Assembly (NCBI GenBank): GCA_934667105.1
Contig: CAKULG010000007.1
Location: 1 to 64,000 of the forward strand
Direction: 5' to 3'
Source: an uncultured Clostridia bacterium
GTDB taxonomy: Bacteria > Bacillota > Clostridia > Christensenellales > Aristaeellaceae
Length of the DNA stretch: 64,000 nucleotides
Part shown: in pieces, positions 7,707-16,110 of the stretch
Layout: each line of letters starts with the position of its first letter
Numbering within the stretch: position 1 is the first letter of the stretch
Notes under the pieces: generated by a model
Told to the model about the DNA's origin: nothing
The model's database searches: none
Seen by the model: the letters and a program-made list of their open reading frames with translations, nothing else
Translations under genes and position numbers: made by a program

Positions 7707-8672
7707 ATGCCATTGGTTACTACCAAAGAAATGTTTAAAAAGGCTTATGAAGGCGGCTATGCCATCGGCGCATTCAATGTGAACAACATGGAAATCGTGC
7801 AGGGCATCACCGAGGCGGCCAAGGAAGAAAACGCGCCTGTGATTTTGCAGGTCAGCAAGGGCGCCCGCGCCTATGCCAACCATACCTACCTGGTGAAGCT
7901 GGTGGAAGCCGCAGTGAAGGAAACCGATCTGCCCATCGTGCTGCATCTGGATCACGGCCCGGATTTCGAAACCTGCAAGAGCTGCATCGACGGCGGCTTC
8001 ACCTCCGTGATGATCGACGGCAGCCATCTTTCCTTTGAAGAGAACATCGCCGTGACCAAGAAGGTTGTGGAATACGCCCACGATCACGGCGTTGTGGTGG
8101 AAGGCGAACTGGGCCGTCTGGCCGGCGTGGAGGACGACGTGAAGGTTTCCGCCGCCGATTCCAGCTATACTCGGCCGGAAGAAGTGGAAGAATTCGCTTC
8201 CCGCACGGGCGTGGATTCCCTGGCCATCGCCATCGGCACCAGCCACGGCGCTTATAAATTCACCGCCGCCCAGTGCACCCGCAATGAAGAGGGCATTCTC
8301 GTTCCCCCGCCGCTGCGCTTCGATATCCTGGCCGAGGTTTCCAAGCGGCTGCCCGGCTTCCCCATCGTGCTGCACGGCGCTTCCTCCGTGCCCCAGGAAT
8401 TCGTGAAGATTATTAACGAAAACGGCGGTCGTCTGCCCGACGCCGTGGGCATCCCCGAGGAGCAGCTGCGCAAGGCGGCCTCCATGGCGGTCTGCAAGAT
8501 CAATATTGACAGCGATCTGCGTCTGGCCTTCACCGCCATGATCCGCAAGCATTTCGCGGAGCATCCCGATCATTTCGACCCCCGGCAGTATCTCACCGAC
8601 GCCCGCGCCGCCCTGAAGGCGATGGTGCGCCATAAGCTGGTGGACGTGCTGGGCTGCAACGGCAAAGCCTGA
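7707..8672 (+). CDS. fba: Class II fructose-bisphosphate aldolase
   Basis: Zinc-dependent aldolase that cleaves fructose-1,6-bisphosphate to DHAP and glyceraldehyde-3-phosphate in glycolysis and gluconeogenesis. Family marks: AFNVNNMEIVQGI at the N-terminus, LHLDHGPDFETC with the catalytic Asp and a zinc His, the second signature EGELGRLAGVED, and the third zinc His in VLHGASSVP. The C-terminal half follows the long class II type rather than the GatY type. The track ATG at 7698 touches the GGAGG, so I take the second ATG at 7707 (9-base spacing); 321 aa. It has its own promoter and a strong terminator, so it is monocistronic. The alternative is a tagatose-bisphosphate aldolase. Confidence 0.93.
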   Translation: MPLVTTKEMFKKAYEGGYAIGAFNVNNMEIVQGITEAAKEENAPVILQVSKGARAYANHTYLVKLVEAAVKETDLPIVLHLDHGPDFETCKSCIDGGFTSVMIDGSHLSFEENIAVTKKVVEYAHDHGVVVEGELGRLAGVEDDVKVSAADSSYTRPEEVEEFASRTGVDSLAIAIGTSHGAYKFTAAQCTRNEEGILVPPPLRFDILAEVSKRLPGFPIVLHGASSVPQEFVKIINENGGRLPDAVGIPEEQLRKAASMAVCKINIDSDLRLAFTAMIRKHFAEHPDHFDPRQYLTDARAALKAMVRHKLVDVLGCNGKA

Positions 8673-8694
8673 CGAAAAAACGGCATGTGATAAT

Positions 8695-8740
8695 AAAGGG
8701 GCCCCGCGCTTTGGAAGCAAAGAGCGGGGCCCCTTTATTC
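8695..8740. terminator. Bidirectional terminator between fba and the GT2 gene
   Basis: A 13-bp perfect stem (AAAGGGGCCCCGC / GCGGGGCCCCTTT) with a 16-nt loop, followed by TTTATTCT on the plus strand and preceded by A-rich sequence that gives a U-tract on the minus strand. It serves two convergent genes. Confidence 0.9.
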
Positions 8741-8756
8741 TAATTCTATAATATAA

Positions 8757-9695
8757 TTAACACTCGTCCTGGGGGAAGCCGATGGCTTCCGCCACGATGT
8801 ACAGCGGGCGCTTTCGGGCCTCGTCGTAAATACGGGCCACATATTCCCCCAGCACGCCCAAGGCGGTGAGGACGCCCCCCGTCAGCCCGGTCATCAGCAT
8901 AGCCAGCCACCACAGCCCCCCCGGCACGCCGCAGCACAGCAGAATCAGCAGCGTCAGCAGCGTGATTCCCGCAGCGGCCAGCAGCAGAAGGCCCAGCCCG
9001 GCAATGGCCTTCAGGGGCTTCACAGAGAAGGAAAAAATGCCGTCCCCCGCCAGCTTCAGCATTTTTTTCAAGGTGTAGTGGGTTTCGCCCGCATAGCGCT
9101 TATCCCGGTCGTAAAGCACGGCCTCCTGCTGAAAGCCCACCCAGGCGAACATGCCCCGCAGAAAACGATCATGCTCGGGCATGGCGCGAATAACGTCCGC
9201 CACGCGCTTGTCCACCAGGCGGAAATCCCCCGTGTCCCGGGGAATCATGCCGCCGGTGAGCCAGGAAAGCAGCTTGTAATAAGCGCTGGCGGTGATTTTT
9301 TTAAAGGCGCTTTCGCCCGCCCGGGCCCGGCGCTGGGCGAAAACCACCTGCGCCCCCGCCCGCCATTTTTCCGCCATCTGGGGAATCAACTCGGGAGGAT
9401 CCTGCAGATCCGCGTCGATAATCACCAGCGCGTCGCCCTGGGCGTAATCCAGTCCGGCGGTCACCGCCATCTGATGCCCGGCGTTTTTGGCGAATTGCAG
9501 CGCGCGGACATGCGAATCCGCCGCGGCCAGCTCCCGCAGAATCTGCGGGGTTTGATCCCGAGAGCCGTCGTTGACGTAAATCAGTTCGTAATCCCCCTCC
9601 ATGGCGGAGAGAACCTGCGTAAGCCGTTTGTGCGTTTCCCGAAGTACGGCCTCCTCGTTATAGCAGGGGATAATCACGGAATAAAGCGGATGCAT
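8757..9695 (-). CDS. Family 2 glycosyltransferase, DPM1/GtrB-like
   Basis: A 312-aa polyprenyl-phosphate sugar transferase. The GT-A domain opens YSVIIPCYNEEAVLRE, with NDGSRDQT and the metal-binding DADLQDP (about residues 94-100). DTGDFRLVDKR is typical of the dolichyl/undecaprenyl-phosphate glycosyltransferase branch. Two C-terminal transmembrane helices (about 232-256 and 262-288) anchor it in the membrane. It would charge undecaprenyl phosphate with a hexose, which a GtrA-type flippase (7094-7561) could move outward and a GT-C enzyme (4801-6846) use. It lies 33 bp after the NYN gene on the same strand. Confidence 0.9.
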   Translation of the reverse strand: MHPLYSVIIPCYNEEAVLRETHKRLTQVLSAMEGDYELIYVNDGSRDQTPQILRELAAADSHVRALQFAKNAGHQMAVTAGLDYAQGDALVIIDADLQDPPELIPQMAEKWRAGAQVVFAQRRARAGESAFKKITASAYYKLLSWLTGGMIPRDTGDFRLVDKRVADVIRAMPEHDRFLRGMFAWVGFQQEAVLYDRDKRYAGETHYTLKKMLKLAGDGIFSFSVKPLKAIAGLGLLLLAAAGITLLTLLILLCCGVPGGLWWLAMLMTGLTGGVLTALGVLGEYVARIYDEARKRPLYIVAEAIGFPQDEC

Positions 9696-9728
9696 AAAAA
9701 GCCTCCCTTCAAAACGGAATTTTTTGCT

Positions 9729-10721
9729 TTACAGCATTTTAATCAGCATATTTTTTTGCCCGTCCATTTCCAGCCGCAGCAGCCCGTCCTTTTCCATTTG
9801 CTTAAGCACGTCGGAAAAGCGCTTAAACCCGATGGCGCGCTCGGTGAAATCGGGATAGGCGGCTTGAATATCCGCCTTAAGAATAGAGGGATTGATGCGT
9901 TCGAAGCCGTCGTCCTTATAATGCTGCAATTGCTCGGCGAAGGCGGCGCGCCAGCTGTCGGGGGTTAACTGCTTTTTTCCGGGGGAATCGGGCGCGTCCG
10001 CGTTCAGGGATACCAGCACGTTGTAATTATCGTTTTTGACGCGGATGGTGCCGAACTTGGTGGCCAGCTTGTTAAGCAGCTTGCCAAAGGAGGCGCAGCC
10101 GAAGGCCTTTTCATTAAAATCGGGCCGCAGGCGCAGCAGCACGCCCTTGAGCTCGCTGGCGTACATTTCGTCCTCGTCCGTTTGCTCGGAAAGGATGCCC
10201 TCCAGCAGCTTGTTGACCCCCGCGTCGTCCAGGGGCTCGTCCTTGCTCTGCTTCTGGGAGCGGCGCTTGTCCCGGCTGACGGAGGAAACGGATTCCAGAA
10301 ACTGAAATTCGTTGCAGGCGTTGATAAAAATGGAACTGGCAACTTCACTGCGGCTGATGCCCAGGACGAACTTGCCCATGGATTTCAGCCGCCCCACCAG
10401 GGGGGTGTAATCGCTGTCGCCCGATACGATGCAGAAGGAATCGATCAGCGGGTTGGTGTAGGCCACCTCCAGCGCGTCGATCACCAGCAGGATATCCGCG
10501 TTGTTTTTCTGCGATATGCCGTAGCGCAGGGAGGGCACCACGGTAAAGGTGTTGGAAAGCAGAATTTCTTTTAAATCCTTAAATTGATCGGTGTAGCCGT
10601 ATACCTTGCCCAGCAGAATATCGCCGCGGATTTTTACCTTTTCCAGAATATTATTCAGCGTGGCCACCTTGGCCCCGCAATTTTCCAAATCAACAAATAG
10701 CGCAAAACGCGATGTGCTCAC
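9729..10721 (-). CDS. NYN-domain protein with OST-HTH/LOTUS-like domains
   Basis: A 330-aa protein of the LabA/limkain type. The N-terminal NYN (PIN-like nuclease) domain, about 1-150, has the expected acidic residues: FALFVDLENCG, ADILLVIDALE and IVSGDSDYTPLVGRLKSMGK. Two winged-helix OST-HTH-like modules follow (about 170-240 and 260-330), the second ending GFKRFSDVLKQMEKDGLLRL. Proteins of this kind are putative RNA endonucleases with RNA-binding wings; no target is known. It overlaps uvrC by 4 bp (ATGA), so it is translationally coupled to a DNA-repair gene. Confidence 0.88.
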   Translation of the reverse strand: MSTSRFALFVDLENCGAKVATLNNILEKVKIRGDILLGKVYGYTDQFKDLKEILLSNTFTVVPSLRYGISQKNNADILLVIDALEVAYTNPLIDSFCIVSGDSDYTPLVGRLKSMGKFVLGISRSEVASSIFINACNEFQFLESVSSVSRDKRRSQKQSKDEPLDDAGVNKLLEGILSEQTDEDEMYASELKGVLLRLRPDFNEKAFGCASFGKLLNKLATKFGTIRVKNDNYNVLVSLNADAPDSPGKKQLTPDSWRAAFAEQLQHYKDDGFERINPSILKADIQAAYPDFTERAIGFKRFSDVLKQMEKDGLLRLEMDGQKNMLIKML

Positions 10722-12571
10722 ATCGTTCCTTCCTTTCTTTCCTCCGGCGCTTCCGCAGGATGCGCCCAGGCATAAACCGCCTGGGCGGCGGGGGCGCTCA
10801 TGCCCGGCACGCCCCGCAGCTCCTCCAGGGAGGCAGCGCGGATGGCCTTTATCGTTTTAAAGTATTGCAAAAGCGCCCGCCGCCGGGCCGGGCCCACGCC
10901 GGGAATATCCTCCAACGCGCTGTGCACGCTTTGCTTCTCCCGCAGCCCCCGGTGATGGGTGATGGCGAAGCGATGGGCCTCATCACGGATGCGCTGAATC
11001 AGGTGCAGAGCGGGGGAATGGTGATCCAGCAGGATAGGCGTTTCCTGACCGGGCAGATAGATTTCCTCCAGCCGCTTGGCCAGGCCGAACATGGGTGCGT
11101 CCGCCCCGGTTTCCAGCATGGCCTGGCGGGCGAAGCGCAATTGCTCCGGCCCGCCGTCGATCAGCATCAGATCGGGCATGGGCCATTTTTCTGCGGGGTC
11201 CTCGCTCATGGCCCGGCGGAAGCGGCGGCCCAGCACCTCGTTCATGGAGGCGAAATCGTTGGCCCCCTCCACGGTTTTAATGCGGTAGCGGCGATATTCC
11301 TTGGGGGCGGGCTCGCCGTCGATAAACACCACCATGGAGGCAACCGAAAGCACGCCCTGGGTGTTGCTGATATCGAAGCCTTCGATGCGGCGGGGCGGCT
11401 CGGGCAGGCCCAGCGCCTCGCCCAGCTGGCGGCAGGCCCCCAGGGTGCGCTCGTACTGAATTTGCTGCTTGGCGTTGCGCTTTTCCAGGGCGTCCCGGGC
11501 GTTTTTTTCCGCCATGAGCACCAGCGCGCGCTTGTCCCCGCGCTTGGGGATGGTGAGGGTGCAGGTCCCGTCCCGGCGCTGGCGCAGCCAAGCCTCCAAA
11601 TCGGGGGCGATTTCCGCCGGCAGATCGGGGCAGAGCACCTCCCGGGCGGGCCGACGCTCATCATAAAACTGAATGATAAAATCAAACAGCACCTCGCCCG
11701 GGGCTTCCTTGCCCTCCCGGGGCAGGGCGAAATGATCGCCCCCCACCATTTTGCCGTTGCGGATATAAAGCGCCTGGGCCATGGCGTCCAGATCATCCTG
11801 GCACAGGGCGAACACATCCTGCTCCGCGCCGTTGACCTGGATGGCCTGCTGGCGCTGCATCAGGCCCTCGATATCCCGCAATTGATCCCGCAGCCGGGCT
11901 GCCTTTTCAAATTGCAGCGCGGCGGCGGCGGCGCGCATATCCTGCTCCAGCCCGGCGGTGATTTCCTGATATTTTCCTCCCAGAAAGGCGGTCACGCGGG
12001 AGAGCACCGCCTTATATTCCGCCGGGGTGCATTTTCCGGCGCAGGGGCCCAGGCAGCGACCGATTTCATAATTCACGCAGGGCCGCCGGGGCGTGCGCAG
12101 GGGAAGGGCCAGCTTGCAGGTGCGCAAAGGAAAAAGCCTGCGCAGGGCTTCCAGCACATCCCGCACCGCCGAGGCCCCGATATATGGCCCGAAATACCGC
12201 GCGCCGTCCTTTTCCTGCCGCCGGGCCAGCGTGACCCGGGGAAAGGCTTCTTTTTCATCAATGCGGATATAGGGGTAGTGCTTATCATCCTTGAGCAGGA
12301 TATTGTAATAGGGCTTGTGCAGCTTAATCAGGTTGCATTCCAGAATCAGCGCTTCCAGATTGGTGCGGCAGAGCATGATATCGAAATCGTCGATATGCGA
12401 AACCATGGCCGTGACCTTGGGCGTGTGGTCGTGGCCATGGAAATAGCTCCGCACCCGGTTTTTTAAGTTAACCGCCTTGCCTACATAAATGATTTTGCCC
12501 TTTTCCCGCATCAGATAACAGCCGGGCGAATCGGGCAGCAGGCTCAGCTTTTGCGCGATGATTTCGTTCAT
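10718..12571 (-). CDS. uvrC: Excinuclease ABC subunit C
   Basis: Nucleotide excision repair endonuclease that makes both incisions around a lesion with UvrA/UvrB. The 617-aa protein shows the N-terminal GIY-YIG domain (SPGCYLMREKGKIIYVGKA region, 15-33), the FGPY motif, the Cys cluster (CVNYEIGRCLGPC), the UVR UvrB-binding motif near 200-235, the RNase H-like domain with EGFDISNTQG, and C-terminal helix-hairpin-helix repeats (DIPGVGPARRRALLQYF). Usual family length. It sits 12 bp after DUF1292 and overlaps the NYN gene. Confidence 0.97.
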   Translation of the reverse strand: MNEIIAQKLSLLPDSPGCYLMREKGKIIYVGKAVNLKNRVRSYFHGHDHTPKVTAMVSHIDDFDIMLCRTNLEALILECNLIKLHKPYYNILLKDDKHYPYIRIDEKEAFPRVTLARRQEKDGARYFGPYIGASAVRDVLEALRRLFPLRTCKLALPLRTPRRPCVNYEIGRCLGPCAGKCTPAEYKAVLSRVTAFLGGKYQEITAGLEQDMRAAAAALQFEKAARLRDQLRDIEGLMQRQQAIQVNGAEQDVFALCQDDLDAMAQALYIRNGKMVGGDHFALPREGKEAPGEVLFDFIIQFYDERRPAREVLCPDLPAEIAPDLEAWLRQRRDGTCTLTIPKRGDKRALVLMAEKNARDALEKRNAKQQIQYERTLGACRQLGEALGLPEPPRRIEGFDISNTQGVLSVASMVVFIDGEPAPKEYRRYRIKTVEGANDFASMNEVLGRRFRRAMSEDPAEKWPMPDLMLIDGGPEQLRFARQAMLETGADAPMFGLAKRLEEIYLPGQETPILLDHHSPALHLIQRIRDEAHRFAITHHRGLREKQSVHSALEDIPGVGPARRRALLQYFKTIKAIRAASLEELRGVPGMSAPAAQAVYAWAHPAEAPEERKEGTM

Positions 12572-12583
12572 AAGAGGAAGGGG

Positions 12584-12871
12584 TCAGTCCTCCGATTCGT
12601 CGTAGGTGGCTTCCACCACTTGAATCAGCTGCTCCATCAGATCCTCGTCCACGGGCACGAATTCTTCCATTTCCTCGCCGTCCTCGTCGGGCAGGGGCTG
12701 CACCTTCATCACATAGTGGGAAACCTCCTGGCCGTCCCCCTCGCCGCAATCGTCACTGAGCAGCACATATTCCTCGCCGTTATAGAAGAAATACCGCTCC
12801 ACGCACAGCTTCAGCACCGCGCCGTCCTCGCCTTCCAATTCGATGATATCCAGTTCCTCCTGGTTCGCCAT
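12584..12871 (-). CDS. DUF1292 family protein
   Basis: A 95-aa acidic protein with the DUF1292 pattern: DIIELEGEDGAVLKLCVERYFFYNGEEYVLL near the start (given as a region) and the EEMEEFVPVDEDLMEQLIQVVEA end. I take the second ATG at 12871 (MANQEEL), eight bases after GGAG; the MNM ATG two codons upstream is too close to it. A 52-residue extension in the open frame runs through the structured repeat and is rejected. Function unknown; commonly found near essential housekeeping genes in Firmicutes, here 12 bp before uvrC. Confidence 0.85.
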   Translation of the reverse strand: MANQEELDIIELEGEDGAVLKLCVERYFFYNGEEYVLLSDDCGEGDGQEVSHYVMKVQPLPDEDGEEMEEFVPVDEDLMEQLIQVVEATYDESED

Positions 12872-12900
12872 GTTCATCGCTCCTTTCTTTGGATGGGTTT

Positions 12901-12999
12901 TTTTCGCAATAATATCATGGTTGTCGCTATGCGGCTTATGAACCGCCGTCCAGCAACCCGGAAAATCAAAAGGATGATTCTCCTCATTAATTATATCCC
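12901..12999 (-). other. Structured repeat element, copy upstream of DUF1292-uvrC
   Basis: Read on the minus strand, this sequence aligns with the 79-bp unit repeated at 36942-37178. A TATAAT (12995-12990) is followed by a short AGGA/TCCT hairpin, then CCGGGTTGCTGGACGGCG, TTCATAAGCCGC, GCGACAACCATG and a second -10-like TATTAT. Differences from the 36.9-kb units keep pairing: GTCGCCG/CGGCGAC there is GTTGCTG/TAGCGAC here, with one C-G to U-A exchange and two wobbles. It lies directly upstream of and in the same orientation as DUF1292-uvrC. Confidence 0.6.
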
Positions 13000-13045
13000 A
13001 AACTCGCGAAAAACACAAGCGCGGCAAAAGAAAGCGCGTCGGACC

Positions 13046-13855
13046 TTATCCCCCCGCCAGCAGGCAGAGCAAAAAGGCGAAAAGGGCGTGCAGCCCGCGG
13101 CAGCCAAGCAGCGCCGGAAGGCCCAGGCCGCTCTCCCGCCAGACGGCCCCGTTTTGCATCAATAACGACAGCCCGCCCAGGGAGCAGGCGGCGCAGATAA
13201 GGGAGCACGCCAGGGGCGGCCGAAGCGCCGAAAGGGCCTGCACGCCCCCTGTTACCTCCAGCAGGCATTGCACGCCCACCCCCGCCCACATGGGAAGCCG
13301 AGGCAGGGCGCAGGCGGTCATGCGTGCGCAAACGCAACCCAGCGCCATGCACAGCGCCACGTTCAAAAGCGCTAGGGCGCTTTCCCGCAGCGCCTGAGGC
13401 AGCGGCATGGGCGCGGGGGAGGGGGCGGGAGCGCGCTCCCCGCATCGAAAGCACAGCCCCGCCAGCAGCGCCCCGCCCAGATGACACAGCAAAATTTTCC
13501 ATCCCGCGGCCGGGCTTTCCAGCCAGCCGCTCACCGTGGCCAGGAAAAACATGGGGCTCATGGTGCCCGTCATGGCGGCGTAGCGCAAGGCCGTGCGTCC
13601 CCGGGGATGCATCGCCTGCATCAGCCGCGCCCCGCCCGGAGAGCCGCAAAGCCACGAAAGCAGAATTTTTCCTCCCGCGCCCCCCGGCAGCCGGGAGGAA
13701 AGCAGCAGCATCAGCGCGAGAAACGGCCCCAGCACCGGGGCCACTGCCCGCGCCCATAAAAGAAGCCCCTGCCGGGCAGCGTCCGCCGCCTGCAGGGGAA
13801 AAATCAGCATGGCCCCGATCAACGCGCCCAGGGCCCCGGCGCTGAGATATTTCAT
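13046..13855 (-). CDS. YlbJ-like nucleoside-recognition (Gate) domain membrane protein
   Basis: A 269-aa hydrophobic protein with about seven membrane segments. LLWARAVAPVLGPFLALMLL and the GSPGGARLM and MTGTMSPMFFLATVS segments fit the YlbJ/SpoIIM-like Gate domain, in which paired helices form a pore in sporulation membranes or transporters. A competing frame on the same strand (12987-13757) is Arg/Ala/Gly-rich and lacks membrane character, so I reject it. The gene is 46 bp downstream of the regulator at 13902-15044, possibly co-transcribed. Sporulation itself cannot be concluded from one gene. Confidence 0.68.
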   Translation of the reverse strand: MKYLSAGALGALIGAMLIFPLQAADAARQGLLLWARAVAPVLGPFLALMLLLSSRLPGGAGGKILLSWLCGSPGGARLMQAMHPRGRTALRYAAMTGTMSPMFFLATVSGWLESPAAGWKILLCHLGGALLAGLCFRCGERAPAPSPAPMPLPQALRESALALLNVALCMALGCVCARMTACALPRLPMWAGVGVQCLLEVTGGVQALSALRPPLACSLICAACSLGGLSLLMQNGAVWRESGLGLPALLGCRGLHALFAFLLCLLAGG

Positions 13856-13901
13856 GCGTTTCCCCTCCGGGAAAGCCTATGCGCCGGATGCGAAAAAAAG
13901 A

Positions 13902-15044
13902 CTATTCCATGGCTTCACCGCCGAAGGGATTGCCGCCGCCCAGCTGCTCCCGGATCAATCGCTCAAAGGCGGCCCGGGAAGGCGCGCCCGCGTCCTCGTA
14001 AATTTTATGCAGGCGATAGCGCAGGGCGCTGCCCGAAATAAACAGCGCGTCGCAGATGGCCTCGTAGCTGTTCCCCGCCATCAGGCGATCCAGAATTTTC
14101 AGATCCAGCGCGTCCCGCCGCACCAGGCAATCATCCAGCCGCACCAGCGCGGCGATGCGGGGAATGGAATAAAACATATCCGCCGGTTCATGCACGGCGG
14201 CGGGGGCGGCGGAAGCGTCGTCGGGCAGGAAGGCCGTGCTGGCCCGGGGGATGATATGGCTGGGCACGCTGATTTTCATGGCCATGCCCGTGCCGTAATT
14301 TTCCCGCAGGAAATGCCACACCGCCACCGCCTGCTGCCCCACCTGAAAATCATCCATGGTGGTGGTGGTGACGCTGGGGCGGGCGAAGCGGCTGAGCTGC
14401 ATGCCGCCGAAGCTGGCGATAAACAGCTCCTCGGGCACGCGCACGCCGATCTTGCGGCAGAAATTAGAAAAGGATACCGCAATTACGTCGTTGGGGCAGA
14501 TCGCCGCGTCGTACCGCTCCCGCTTCTGGGCGAAGGCCTGGAAGCAGGCTTCAGGATCATGCGCCCAGATAAAGGCGTTTTCCTGGTTCAGGGGGATGCC
14601 CAGGCCCTCCTGGGCCGCCAGCGCCGCCTGATAGCGAAAGCGATCGTTGATGGAATGCTCGTCAAAGCCCACCAGAGCGATGCGCCTGCGGCCATGCCGC
14701 CACAGATATTGCGCCACCTGCATCATTTCCGCCCGGCGGCTATGGGTGGCGCAGCTGACGGAGCTGCCGAAGGGCTCGGAATCCGTTCCCGCCAGCACCA
14801 CCCGGCGGCCTTCTCGCTCCATCCGGTGAATCACCCGGCGCAGAAAGGGCAGCGAGGTGCCCGTAGCGATCATGACGGGGGGCCATTTGCCCGTATCCAG
14901 GGCGTCGAAACCATCCTCGGTGAACACATGGGCGATTTTCCCCGCCTTTCCCGCGGCGGCTTTCACGCCCGCGAGCACCTGCTTATACTGTGCGGAAATA
15001 AAGGCGGTGGCGTTGATCACGACGGGAACCATGTTTTCAGCCAT
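13902..15044 (-). CDS. Transcription regulator: LacI-type sugar-sensor domain plus C-terminal LuxR-type HTH
   Basis: A 380-aa protein in which residues 1-290 look like a periplasmic-binding-protein-type sensor of LacI regulators (VIATGTSLPFLRRVIHRM, ALVGFDEHSIN, AAICPNDVIAVSF, VTTTTMDDFQVGQQAV), but there is no N-terminal LacI helix-turn-helix. The last 65 residues instead resemble a GerE/LuxR HTH (ILDRLMAGNSYEAICDAL, SGSALRYRLHKIYEDAG). Start ATG 15044 (MAENMVP) follows AGGAGG by 12 bases; upstream extensions lack a site. It is divergent from the 15.2-26.9-kb sugar-acid operon and is the obvious candidate to control it with a sugar-acid ligand. Confidence 0.8.
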   Translation of the reverse strand: MAENMVPVVINATAFISAQYKQVLAGVKAAAGKAGKIAHVFTEDGFDALDTGKWPPVMIATGTSLPFLRRVIHRMEREGRRVVLAGTDSEPFGSSVSCATHSRRAEMMQVAQYLWRHGRRRIALVGFDEHSINDRFRYQAALAAQEGLGIPLNQENAFIWAHDPEACFQAFAQKRERYDAAICPNDVIAVSFSNFCRKIGVRVPEELFIASFGGMQLSRFARPSVTTTTMDDFQVGQQAVAVWHFLRENYGTGMAMKISVPSHIIPRASTAFLPDDASAAPAAVHEPADMFYSIPRIAALVRLDDCLVRRDALDLKILDRLMAGNSYEAICDALFISGSALRYRLHKIYEDAGAPSRAAFERLIREQLGGGNPFGGEAME

Positions 15045-15087
15045 AGCAAAAGTGCGCCTCCTGCTGCAAGGAGATACTGAATAATCA

Positions 15088-15116
15088 ATTATACGCCATA
15101 CTTGAAAAAAATGCAA
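15088..15116 (-). promoter_or_regulatory. Promoter of the sensor-HTH regulator gene
   Basis: Minus strand TTGCAT (15116-15111), 17-bp spacer, TATAAT (15093-15088), 44 bp before the ATG. Confidence 0.8.
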
Positions 15117-15154
15117 TACTAAAACGTCCCGGGGCGGCAGGGGGCTTTTCCGCC

Positions 15155-15182
15155 TTGCGAAGAAACGAAAAAAAGATAGAAT
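15155..15182 (+). promoter_or_regulatory. Probable promoter of the sugar-acid operon
   Basis: TTGCGA (15155-15160), 16-bp spacer, TAGAAT (15177-15182), 35 bp before the first gene. A second TAGAAT at 15188-15193 arises from an 11-bp tandem duplication. Confidence 0.55.
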
Positions 15183-15194
15183 CAAGATAGAATC
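15173..15194 (+). repeat. 11-bp perfect tandem repeat in the divergent promoter region
   Basis: AAGATAGAATC occurs twice head to tail (15173-15183 and 15184-15194). The period is about one DNA turn and each copy carries a -10-like TAGAAT. Confidence 0.85.
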
Positions 15195-15216
15195 AGATTT
15201 GGAAAGGAGCCGGACT

Positions 15217-16110
15217 ATGCCTGAATTTATTCAATTTCGGCCGAACATTTATCGCCTGGCCGTGCCCTTCGGCGGATCCTGGACGGGGGTTACGCTGGTG
15301 CGCGGCGAAAAAAACGTGCTGATCGATAGCGCCGCCCGGGCGGAGGATGTGGACGAACATATTCTTCCCGCGCTGGAAAAGCTGGGGATGACCCTGCAGC
15401 AGATCGATTTCCTGTGCTGCACCCATTGCCATGGGGATCATGTGGGCGGCCATGCGCGAATTCATGAACTGCAGCCTGAAATCAAGATCGCCTGCTTTGC
15501 GGGCTCCAAGGACAAGGTGGAAAATCCGCTGAAATACAGCAAGCTGATTCGCGCAGCCTTCCCGGCCTACAGCCCGGAAGCGCCCGCCTCGCTGCGGGGA
15601 GTGGAGCCGGATATTCTTCTTGCGGACGGAGAAACGCTCACGCCCCATCTGCGCTTGATCCACACCCCCGGCCACGATACGGACACCGTTTGCTGGCTGG
15701 AGGAGAACACCATGACCCTTATCAGCGGCGACAGCCTGCAATTGGACGGCACCGTTTCCCAGGGCGCGGCGCTGGTGATGGATCTGCCCGGCTATTTGCA
15801 AACGCTGAAAAAGCTCTCCGAGCTGCCCATCGACTGCATCCTGCCCGGCCATGATTATCTGCCCCTGGGCGCGCTGGCGGAGGGGCCGGAGGCCGTGGCC
15901 CAATATCTGAACGCCTGCCGGGCCAGCATGGAGCGCTACGCGGAATTTCTCCGCCAGGCCTGGGACGCGGGGGATCACGATCCCGCCAGCCTGGCGCGCA
16001 GGCTGATCGACCATATCGGCGGAACGCAGCCTAATTTCTTGTTCCTGCCCCTGTATACCGTTACGCAGATTTTGAAAAGCATGAATTTGGAAGGAGTATT
16101 TGCAAAATGA
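15217..16110 (+). CDS. Metallo-beta-lactamase-fold hydrolase
   Basis: A 297-aa MBL-fold protein. The metal-binding motif is THCHGDHVGGH (about 72-82, HxHxDH intact), with the further ligands in HTPGHDTDTV, SGDSLQLDG and LPGHDY. These residues indicate a two-metal hydrolase of the glyoxalase-II/lactonase branch. First gene of the sugar-acid operon, so a lactonase or ester hydrolase opening the substrate is reasonable inference. The start at 15217 (MPEFIQF) has GGAG seven bases upstream; the longer MERSRT start has none. The stop overlaps the SDR start (ATGA). Confidence 0.88.
   Translation: MPEFIQFRPNIYRLAVPFGGSWTGVTLVRGEKNVLIDSAARAEDVDEHILPALEKLGMTLQQIDFLCCTHCHGDHVGGHARIHELQPEIKIACFAGSKDKVENPLKYSKLIRAAFPAYSPEAPASLRGVEPDILLADGETLTPHLRLIHTPGHDTDTVCWLEENTMTLISGDSLQLDGTVSQGAALVMDLPGYLQTLKKLSELPIDCILPGHDYLPLGALAEGPEAVAQYLNACRASMERYAEFLRQAWDAGDHDPASLARRLIDHIGGTQPNFLFLPLYTVTQILKSMNLEGVFAK

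Noticed and set aside
12987..13757. Alternative 256-aa minus-strand frame overlapping the YlbJ-like gene
   Set aside because: Ala/Gly/Arg-rich without membrane segments or family motifs; the 269-aa frame has clear membrane helices.
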